DNA from: Gammaproteobacteria bacterium
GTDB lineage: Bacteria; Pseudomonadota; Gammaproteobacteria; Arenicellales; Poriferihabitantaceae
Reading direction: 5' to 3'
Length of the DNA stretch: 6,122 nucleotides
Assembly: GCA_009839585.1 (NCBI GenBank)
Contig: VXPI01000369.1
Span: 1 to 6,122 of the forward strand
The translations under genes and the position numbers were made by a program. Positions 1 through 5,648 of this stretch are shown here, piece after piece. Within the stretch, counting starts at the first letter, position 1; the number at the start of each line of letters is the position of its first letter. A model generated the notes under the pieces. That model had not been told where the DNA came from. It worked only from the letters and a program-made list of their open reading frames with translations, and ran no database searches.

Positions 1-30
1 TTCGATCGTCTGGGGTCGTTCCGGTTTCAT
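1..30 (-). CDS. Possible start of a sixth operon gene, cut by window edge
   Basis: An ATG at 30-28 on the minus strand opens a frame that stays open to the window edge and encodes MKPERPQTIE. It lies 75 bases beyond the stop of the ATPase gene, on the same strand. The stretch just upstream is purine-rich (AGGCAG about 5 bases before the ATG), which would serve as a modest ribosome binding site. No terminator-like hairpin with a T-tract separates it from the ATPase gene, so it could be the next gene of the operon. Ten residues are too few to assign a family. A creatine-degrading enzyme would make sense from context, but nothing in these residues shows it. Confidence 0.35.
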   Translation of the reverse strand, partial: MKPERPQTIE

Positions 31-105
31 CGTTTCTGCCTGCTTCTGTCAAAAGGGGGTTGTAATCGTTGGCAAGTTTAGCAAACTCCAATTGGTATTG
101 GTATA

Positions 106-1200
106 TCAATCTTTAGTTCTTTTCAGGCAGTAAACTTCATCGGCATCCATATGCAGGTAATACTGTTTACTGTCGGTCAGGAGCAATGTTTCGATCTCCC
201 GCTGTTGTTTCTGCACCTTGAATTCAGTGCCGCTTTCAGTAGCGAAATACAGGGTGACCATTGATCCCACGAACTCTTCGCCAATGAATTGCGCCATGAA
301 GGTATTGTCGGACTCCGGCGGTTCTTCTGATATTTCGACCAGATCAGCTCCGATGACAAGGTCAAGCCGGTCTCCGATTTGGAAGAAGTTGCCACTGGTC
401 ATGAATGCCCGGATAGGCCCGATTGAAGTCTGACATACAAGAGAGTTTTCCGACCGTTCCTGAATGACAGCTTCAACAATGTTGTTTGTACCTACGAAGT
501 CGGCTACGAATCGTGAAGCCGGACTGCGGTAAATTTCACGAGGTTCGCCAATTTGTTCAATTTTTCCTTCGCTCATGATCACGATGCGGTCAGCCATTGC
601 AAAAGCTTCAGACTGGCTGTGTGTCACATAAATAAAGGTAATGCCCAGTTCCTTTTGAAGTCGAACCAGGACGGTCTGCATTCGAACAACCAGATTGGCA
701 TCAAGGGCACTGAGCGGTTCGTCGAGCAACAGGACCGGTGGCTCAGTAACTAGCGCCCGTGCCAGCGCCACTCGCTGACGTTGACCTCCGGATAACTGGT
801 CTACCCTGCGTTCCGAGAATTGGGCAATCTCCATTCTCTCTAGCCATACTTTTGCCCTTTCGGCCCGCACAGCCTTGGGTACTAGCCGCATTTTCAATCC
901 GAATTCAACATTCTCCTGCACATTTAGGAATGGAAACAGGGCAAGCGATTGCCAGACCATTGGTGTTTCCCGTTCGTGTGGTTTCAACTCATTGATTCGC
1001 TTTCCATTTAGTTGAATTTCCCCTTCAGTTGGTGTCTCCAGCCCCGCCAGCATGCGTAGCAGGGTTGTTTTGCCGCAACCACTGGAACCCATGACTGCCA
1101 GAAATTCACCGCTCTCAATACAAAGATTGACTGAGTCAACAGCAACCTGCCCTCCGAAACGCTTGACAATGTTGGTCAATGAAATTTGAGCCTGATTCAT
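106..1200 (-). CDS. PotA-like ABC transporter ATP-binding protein (spermidine/putrescine-type importer family)
   Basis: This 364-residue cytoplasmic ATPase would power the importer formed with the two permeases encoded just before it. Walker A is GSSGCGKTT at residues 38-46, the Q-loop glutamine is Q84 (in MVWQSLALFP), the ABC signature LSGGQRQR is at about 136-143, Walker B VLLLDEP at 156-162, the D-loop SALD at 164-167 and the H-loop histidine at 194. All catalytic elements are intact. The segment after about residue 235 is long enough for the C-terminal TOBE-type regulatory domain usual in PotA, UgpC and MalK relatives. Length is typical for PotA. The ATG at 1200 lies 6 bases after the permease stop, with AGGA about 9 bases upstream as the ribosome binding site, so the gene is clearly in the same operon. 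The family is certain. The substrate cannot be read from an ATPase; the neighbouring creatininase suggests a creatinine-related compound rather than a polyamine. Confidence 0.95.
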   Translation of the reverse strand: MNQAQISLTNIVKRFGGQVAVDSVNLCIESGEFLAVMGSSGCGKTTLLRMLAGLETPTEGEIQLNGKRINELKPHERETPMVWQSLALFPFLNVQENVEFGLKMRLVPKAVRAERAKVWLERMEIAQFSERRVDQLSGGQRQRVALARALVTEPPVLLLDEPLSALDANLVVRMQTVLVRLQKELGITFIYVTHSQSEAFAMADRIVIMSEGKIEQIGEPREIYRSPASRFVADFVGTNNIVEAVIQERSENSLVCQTSIGPIRAFMTSGNFFQIGDRLDLVIGADLVEISEEPPESDNTFMAQFIGEEFVGSMVTLYFATESGTEFKVQKQQREIETLLLTDSKQYYLHMDADEVYCLKRTKD

Positions 1201-1206
1201 GTAGTC

Positions 1207-2007
1207 TTATCCTGAACGGGTCGATGGTTTATTGGTCGATAAAAGCAATTGTGCGCAGACCACTAATGTTGCGGAAACAATGAATACAAATGATCCAAGT
1301 GCATAGATCCTCGGGTCAACATTTCCCTGCAGGATCTCCAGAATAAACACGGGAATGGTTTTGTTAAGCCCGGATACAAACCAGGCGATCATGAATTCAT
1401 CGAACGAAACGGCCATGGTCAGGCACAATGCGGAGATTATCGCCGGGAGCGTGTAGGGGATAACGATGAATCGCATGGCCCTCCATTCGTCGGCTCCAAG
1501 ATTCCATCCGGCAGCTTCAAGATCCTTGTCCATTTGCTGTAGGCGGAGCCGAATTACTGCCATTGCAAACGGAGCACACAGGACGGTGTGCGCAACAATG
1601 ATTGACCAGAGGCGACCGGATACGCCGATTTTCGAGAACCATGCAAGCATTGCCAACGCCAAGATGATAAGCGGGATCGTGGGCGGCAGCAAAGCCAGCG
1701 CCAAATATGCGTTCTTAAAGCGAAACTGATACCGAAAATCGGTATATGCGGTACAGAAACCAATGAATGTCGCCAGTGTTGCCGTGGTTAATGAAACAAC
1801 AAGACTGTTGCGTATGGCCTCCCAGATATCAGGATCCTGATAAGCCAACTGATACCAGTTCCACGTGAATTCACCGAGCGGGAGCGATGGAAATCTATCC
1901 GAATTGAAAGAGAATACGACACTCGTCAAAATCGGCGCGAAGACAAACAGGAAAATAACGGCCACATAGCAACGCAAGAACCAAGTTATTGCCTTGTCAG
2001 TAGTCAC
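1207..2007 (-). CDS. PotC-like ABC transporter permease
   Basis: Inner-membrane permease subunit, 266 residues when started at the GTG at 2007-2005. It would form the translocation channel as a heterodimer with the PotB-like permease. The N-terminus (ITWFLRCYVAVIFLFVFAPIL) gives the first membrane helix, followed by FSFNS, a stretch common in PotC relatives, and about five more hydrophobic segments. The cytoplasmic EAA loop that docks on the ATPase lies at about residues 164-184 (LEAAGWNLGA to IVIP, with G171 and P184). I chose the GTG because it overlaps the upstream stop as GTGA, a classic translationally coupled junction. The open frame continues to an ATG at 2103, but those 32 extra residues lie inside the PotB-like coding region, are low in hydrophobic character and do not look like a PotC N-terminus. 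The family is clear; the transported substrate is unknown. Confidence 0.93.
   Translation of the reverse strand: MTTDKAITWFLRCYVAVIFLFVFAPILTSVVFSFNSDRFPSLPLGEFTWNWYQLAYQDPDIWEAIRNSLVVSLTTATLATFIGFCTAYTDFRYQFRFKNAYLALALLPPTIPLIILALAMLAWFSKIGVSGRLWSIIVAHTVLCAPFAMAVIRLRLQQMDKDLEAAGWNLGADEWRAMRFIVIPYTLPAIISALCLTMAVSFDEFMIAWFVSGLNKTIPVFILEILQGNVDPRIYALGSFVFIVSATLVVCAQLLLSTNKPSTRSG
2004..2007 (-). promoter_or_regulatory. GTGA stop/start overlap coupling the two permease genes
   Basis: On the minus strand the PotB-like frame ends in TGA at 2006-2004, and the PotC-like frame can begin at GTG 2007-2005, so they share four bases. No good Shine-Dalgarno sequence precedes this GTG, which fits re-initiation by ribosomes finishing the upstream gene. 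This would keep the two permease subunits at equal levels. Confidence 0.65.
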
Positions 2008-2858
2008 TGTGATCGATTGTGATATGCGAACTTGATTGCACTGAACGCAATGACCATGAGAGTTACCATCATTGTCACTGCGACCACTGCTGCCCGCGGC
2101 CATTGCTGCCCGGACTTGGTCGTGTCCGTGATCAGGATCGTAAGCGTGGGTGGTTGCGACCCGCCGAGATAGTATGGACTGACGAAATCACCAAAACTCA
2201 GAATGAAGCAAAACAGGGCTCCGACAACCAAACCGATTTTGGCGGAAGGAATGATGACCTGAAAAATAGTGCGAAACCGCCCCGCTCCGAGATTATGAGC
2301 GGCTTCGATGAGGCTACGATCAATACTGGACATGGAAAGCGTTTGCAGAATAATCACTAGAGGCAAGGTCAGTGCAAAGTAGCCAACCATGGTGCCAAAC
2401 ATGGTGTTCAGCATGGTGTAGGGGCCGACCCCCAGAAAACCGATGATCTTGTTGATGACACCCGACTCGGCCAACAGGACGTACCAGGAGAAGATGCGCA
2501 CCAGATAACTGGTGAAGAAGGGAATGATCAGAAAGAATATAGCCCACCGCCGAGCATTCTCGGAAACCTTGAACGACAATGCAAATGCAGCCGGAAATGC
2601 CAGCATCGTCGCACATGCGGTTGTCAGGGATGCCAGTCCAAGAGTCTGCCAGTAAGTGTCTCGGAAGTAGTCGCGTGAAAACATCTTGATCCAGTTTGCA
2701 AGTTCAAAGGCTTCAACCATGCGATAGTTTTTTACGAGAAAAAACGACATCGCAATCATGAAGGCCAGAGGTGCTACAAAAAACAGCACTTGCCAGATGA
2801 TTACTGGAAGACGCCAAGTCAAGGCATAGGCATCAAGACCTGGTTTAACCGATTTCAT
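2004..2858 (-). CDS. PotB-like ABC transporter permease
   Basis: Inner-membrane permease, 284 residues from the ATG at 2858-2856, partner of the PotC-like subunit. A first helix at about residues 17-40 (LPVIIWQVLFFVAPLAFMIA) is followed by a periplasmic segment with NWIKMFSRDYFRDTYWQTL and five further hydrophobic segments. The arrangement matches PotB/PotH-type permeases. The EAA loop is well kept: E185-A186-A187, G191 and VIIP ending at P204. The frame is also open seven codons further, to a GTG at 2879, but that GTG has no Shine-Dalgarno sequence. The ATG has a GGA-containing stretch about 8 bases upstream and gives the usual N-terminal length, so I prefer it; the choice is not certain. 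A 74-base gap with a weak stem-loop separates the gene from the solute-binding protein gene, and it overlaps the next permease gene by four bases. Substrate not readable from sequence. Confidence 0.93.
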   Translation of the reverse strand: MKSVKPGLDAYALTWRLPVIIWQVLFFVAPLAFMIAMSFFLVKNYRMVEAFELANWIKMFSRDYFRDTYWQTLGLASLTTACATMLAFPAAFALSFKVSENARRWAIFFLIIPFFTSYLVRIFSWYVLLAESGVINKIIGFLGVGPYTMLNTMFGTMVGYFALTLPLVIILQTLSMSSIDRSLIEAAHNLGAGRFRTIFQVIIPSAKIGLVVGALFCFILSFGDFVSPYYLGGSQPPTLTILITDTTKSGQQWPRAAVVAVTMMVTLMVIAFSAIKFAYHNRSQ

Positions 2859-2896
2859 TGCAGAAATCCGGTCCGCCACTATATAGGAGCAGGGAT

Positions 2897-2927
2897 CTCG
2901 TGTTTCATTTTGAAATGTTTTAACGAG
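2897..2927 (-). repeat. Weak stem-loop between binding-protein and permease genes
   Basis: An outer 5-base arm pair (2897-2901 with 2923-2927, CTCGT/ACGAG) encloses an inner 5-base stem (2906-2910 with 2913-2917) with a two-base loop and AT-rich internal mismatches. It begins a few bases after the solute-binding protein stop. Importer operons often have a hairpin here, which protects the upstream mRNA so that more binding protein than permease is made. This one is AT-rich and probably marginal in stability, and no T-tract follows it, so it is not an intrinsic terminator. Confidence 0.3.
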
Positions 2928-2932
2928 CTAAT

Positions 2933-4108
2933 TCATGCATTCTTGTACTCTGACCAAAAATCATTCCACTCCTCAAGACTTTGCTGAATCGGAACTTCAC
3001 GGTAGTGAATTCTGCCTTCCGAAATAAGGGTCAGCGGATTATTCGCTGCGCCTACAATCTGTCCGGTCCGCTCAGCCTCTTTCATGTTTACATTTCGCAG
3101 TTCAGCCTGTCCTGCATTGGTTACGCAAAATGCCGGGTAGGCTGCCATTTCTGCCGAACGTACCTGACCAGCCGGCGACATCATGTACTGGATAAATTGA
3201 TTCACCAACTCAGCTTTTGCCGAACCTTTACCGATACAGTAGGATTCAGTCCATTGAATGCCACCTTCTTTTGGCACAACGGATGTGACCGGCGCACCAT
3301 CTTTCTCAAGCACGCCTGTAATCCAGTCTCCAATTCCACAAATAGCTGACATTTCGCTATTTTTCAGTGAATTGAATGTACCTCCATAGTCGAAAAACCC
3401 ACCGACTTGAGGACGAAGGGACATAGTAGTTTCCTGTACTCCTTTCCACGCTCCGCTGTCAATGTCAAACGGTTTCGGTATGTTGCCGTTCAAAAGGCTC
3501 ATCATCCCGAGAGATGGCAGATGCCAGTCAAAATGCCCGACTTTGCCGGCAATATCTTCATTCCAGAAACACTTGTAGCTCATTGCATCGTCATCGCCAA
3601 TAGCATTTCGGTTGTAGGAAACGCCAAGGTATCCAAAGCGAACCATTACTGAATACATCTTTCCATCACTCCAGTGACCAGGAAATTGCTTGAAGTCCTC
3701 ATGGATGAAATCGTCGATAGGGTAATCATCCGGGTTAAGTTCCTCAATGTATCCGGCTTGATTGAGCTGCTGGACAAATTCGGCATCAGAAAGGATGATG
3801 TCATAAGTGCCGGGTGGCGATTGTGCTATGAGTCCCAGCATGTTGTCTCCGCCAGCATAATACTTGGGGTTGAACTTGACATTGTTCATGGCTTCAAATT
3901 CCGATACAACATCTGGTTCGCCATGCCCGTACCATGCAAGCATGTTGATTTCTGTTGGTTCAGCAAGTGCCTTGCGTGATGTCACAATTGCGGGGAATGC
4001 GATGGCCGTTGCCACGCCGCCTGAACGCTTGATGAACTGTCTACGAGACAGTGATAGGGTGGTTGACTTGTTCTTCATAATTCTGGTCTCTTGGTTTAAT
4101 TTATCCAT
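2933..4108 (-). CDS. PotD-like periplasmic solute-binding protein with Tat signal
   Basis: Extracellular solute-binding protein of the PotD/spermidine-putrescine-binding type, 391 residues as drawn, which delivers ligand to the PotB/PotC-like permeases. A twin-arginine signal is plain: SRRQFIK at residues 21-27, a weakly hydrophobic stretch to about 43, and a likely cleavage site after ALA at 47-49. The mature protein starts EPTEINMLAWYG, the first strand of the fold, and ends with LEEWNDFWSEYKNA, typical of this family. The hinge region VPKEGGIQWTES resembles the ligand-binding segment of PotD, where an acidic residue after the tryptophan binds the amine; here that position is a glutamate. 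The ATG at 4108 begins 3 bases after the creatininase stop. A second ATG at 4078-4076 (residue 11) has AAGAGA about 8 bases upstream and gives a more usual Tat leader length, so the true start may be there. Family confident; ligand inferred only from the creatininase next door. Confidence 0.93.
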   Translation of the reverse strand: MDKLNQETRIMKNKSTTLSLSRRQFIKRSGGVATAIAFPAIVTSRKALAEPTEINMLAWYGHGEPDVVSEFEAMNNVKFNPKYYAGGDNMLGLIAQSPPGTYDIILSDAEFVQQLNQAGYIEELNPDDYPIDDFIHEDFKQFPGHWSDGKMYSVMVRFGYLGVSYNRNAIGDDDAMSYKCFWNEDIAGKVGHFDWHLPSLGMMSLLNGNIPKPFDIDSGAWKGVQETTMSLRPQVGGFFDYGGTFNSLKNSEMSAICGIGDWITGVLEKDGAPVTSVVPKEGGIQWTESYCIGKGSAKAELVNQFIQYMMSPAGQVRSAEMAAYPAFCVTNAGQAELRNVNMKEAERTGQIVGAANNPLTLISEGRIHYREVPIQQSLEEWNDFWSEYKNA

Positions 4109-4111
4109 GTC

Positions 4112-4906
4112 TCACGTTGAAACGGAAACATGGGGGACTGGCGCGAATTTAGTCCGCACTGCTTCGGCTATTCCGTTAACGCAAACTTCCATTAGAATTT
4201 TTCCTTTTTCCCGGGTGGCATTTTTTGCTGATGAGAGTGTACCAGATGCCGGTGTTAGAGAAGGGTCGACGGGAAACATGTCATATGGCGGAAATTGTGC
4301 CGGCTCATGATCAACGATTTTACTTATATCTACCAGTTCCGGATAAAGATGCATCATCAGGGAGGTTTCCATTACACCTCCATGTTCCAAGTCCCATCCG
4401 GTAAATCCATCGGGGTATAACTGTCCAATAGTGTCATCGCTGACAAAGTCCCAGTAGGACAGGATCATGATGTTGAGATTGTTTATGCCGATATGATGAG
4501 ATTCTCGAATCGCAAGATCCACGCCCTCAACAATGAACATTGAGTTTTCATAATGACCATTCATTAATACGACCCGGCGTATTCCGTGGCGCACAAACTC
4601 TCTGATCAAGTCACGGATTGTGCAACAGAGCGTTTGCCCGTCCAGACTGGTTGTACCCGGCATGTGATTTCCACCGCCAGATTGTTGCTGTGACTTGTAA
4701 CCGTAGGCAAGTGGCGGTGCAACCAGCGCATTACCGAGACGGTCGGTTACAGCCGTAGCGATGGCCTGCGGGATCAAGACATCCGGATTCATGGACATAT
4801 GAGGCCCATGTTGTTCAAGCGCCCCGACAGGCAGGAAAATCAAACAACCCGGTGTCTCAACCATTGACTGATATGTCATCCAATCCAGTTCGGCCATTTG
4901 CGCCAT
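4112..4906 (-). CDS. crnA: Creatininase (creatinine amidohydrolase, EC 3.5.2.10)
   Basis: Cytoplasmic metal-dependent amidohydrolase that reversibly opens the creatinine ring to give creatine. At 264 residues it matches the roughly 260 of Pseudomonas creatininase. All metal ligands are visible: E31 and H33 in GALEQHGPH, D42 in NPDVLIP, and H118 and E120 in NGHYEN. It also keeps features that separate true creatininase from other members of the superfamily: the YGYKSQQQSGGGNH loop at 68-81, GTTSLDG at 84-90, the active-site tryptophans W152 (SYWDF) and W171 (GWDLEHGG), E174/H175, and the tail motifs FPPYDMFPVDP and GTLSSAKNATREKG. From memory these run very close to the Pseudomonas putida enzyme; I did not align them. 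The ATG at 4906 has AGAGGTG 4 bases upstream. It leads the operon, and the binding-protein gene follows after 3 bases, which ties the enzyme to import. There is no signal peptide. Confidence 0.92.
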   Translation of the reverse strand: MAQMAELDWMTYQSMVETPGCLIFLPVGALEQHGPHMSMNPDVLIPQAIATAVTDRLGNALVAPPLAYGYKSQQQSGGGNHMPGTTSLDGQTLCCTIRDLIREFVRHGIRRVVLMNGHYENSMFIVEGVDLAIRESHHIGINNLNIMILSYWDFVSDDTIGQLYPDGFTGWDLEHGGVMETSLMMHLYPELVDISKIVDHEPAQFPPYDMFPVDPSLTPASGTLSSAKNATREKGKILMEVCVNGIAEAVRTKFAPVPHVSVST

Positions 4907-4910
4907 GTTT

Positions 4911-4918
4911 CACCTCTC
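4911..4918 (-). promoter_or_regulatory. Ribosome binding site of the creatininase gene
   Basis: The minus strand reads GAGAGGTG here, then AAAC and the ATG at 4906-4904. It is a good Shine-Dalgarno match and favours this start over the internal Met at codon 4. Confidence 0.7.
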
Positions 4919-4998
4919 ATGCACTGCTTAAGCATATAGTTAGGCTATAGCGATAGAAGCATTTTAGCAATTTTACGCCGTGATTATATCTATGCAGG

Positions 4999-5027
4999 AT
5001 TATACAGACTAATTACTGTGAATGCAA
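4999..5027 (-). promoter_or_regulatory. Candidate sigma70 promoter of the creatininase-transporter operon
   Basis: On the minus strand, TTGCAT (5027-5022) is followed after exactly 17 bases by TATAAT (5004-4999), a perfect -10 box with a partial -35 box (three of six consensus bases). Transcription would begin near 4992, leaving an untranslated leader of about 85 bases before the creatininase ATG. The surrounding sequence is AT-rich and free of genes. A second ATTATA on the plus strand at 4983-4988 gives another TATAAT on the minus strand, but without a usable -35. No operator was recognised; an 8-base palindrome GCTATAGC lies in the leader near 4943-4950. Confidence 0.5.
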
Positions 5028-5648
5028 AAAAGAGACACGGAGAGACAGGTGTTTCGATATTTCGGCAATTCCACATGGAATAATAACCTGCCATTGGTAG
5101 AGAGGGGTTATCGGGTCCTCGCTATCGCATGAGCTTGAACGACCGCATGAACGTGACCGGCATCTCTTCCATGACCATCACATGCACGTCATGCTCTTCG
5201 ACCTTGCCGGGATGGCCGATAGTCTTGACCCAACTTCTCTGGTCTGGGACATCGGCTGTCTTTTCCGTTGTTGTTTCATTTCTTCTCCAGTTCCAGCATG
5301 TCAAAGAGCAGCTTCGGCAATGATTCAATCAGTCTCATGCTCATAAGATTCATAGTCAATCTGTTCGCGACAGACTGATGTTCGCGACAGACTGTCTTTT
5401 CGGTCATTCGAGCCGGTATCCCTGCCTCACTCTTGGCGGCAATACCCCCCGCACTGCCTTCAGTCAATGTGCCGGAGCGACTTGCACGGTATTCTAACTT
5501 CCGGATGCAGATTCATGCTTGAAATACCCTTGATACTGGTAGATGGAGATAACCCATTTTCGATGGGAGATTTGGGGTTCAGCAAGAACTGCACCATACA
5601 GCAAGAAGAGCGAGGGAGGTTGTCGACGACTTTTGTTTTTTGCTGGGG
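5028..5648. other. About 620 bases with no supportable gene
   Basis: Short open frames occur on both strands, but none has a good ribosome binding site together with a recognisable domain, and none is longer than 78 residues. On the minus strand, two overlapping frames between 5122 and 5467 carry a leucine-rich stretch (MRLIESLPKLLFDMLELEKK) and a segment ending in MEEMPVTFMRSFKLMR. On the plus strand, one frame over 5130-5345 is histidine-rich. I could not match any of these to a family. Together with the broken ATPase gene next to it, the stretch looks like decayed sequence rather than a regulatory region. It contains a 17-base tandem duplication at 5362-5394. Confidence 0.45.
5362..5394. 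repeat. Tandem duplication of a 17-base unit
   Basis: The unit TGTTCGCGACAGACTGA at 5362-5378 is followed immediately by a second copy at 5379-5394, identical over 16 bases and differing only in the last base. There are just two copies, with no spacer and no further array. It looks like a local slippage duplication in non-coding or decayed sequence; 17 bases is not a multiple of three, so it would break any reading frame it arose in. Confidence 0.8.

Noticed and set aside
75..87. AGTTT/AAACT hairpin after the ATPase gene
   Set aside because: Only five AT-rich pairs with a three-base loop and no T-tract, so it does not support an intrinsic terminator.
2007..2103. Longer PotC-like N-terminus starting at the ATG at 2103
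   Set aside because: It would overlap the upstream gene by 100 bases and add a tail unlike the family; the GTG at 2007 explains the junction better.
2019..2360. Plus-strand open frame of 113 codons rich in Cys and His
   Set aside because: It is antisense to the PotB-like permease gene; its composition follows from the reverse of membrane-protein codons.
3864..4310. Plus-strand open frame of 148 codons
   Set aside because: It lies opposite the well-supported binding-protein and creatininase genes, spans their junction and has no recognisable domain. It is an antisense shadow.
4931..4950. TATAG-containing repeats in the leader as an operator
   Set aside because: The similar 8-base units (GCATATAG and GCTATAGC) are too short and AT-rich to separate from chance, and match no regulator site I know.
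5129..5345. Plus-strand frames with a hydrophobic stretch or with clustered histidines
   Set aside because: They are short and match no known family; the histidine-rich frame has no credible start near its beginning. Not enough to call a gene.
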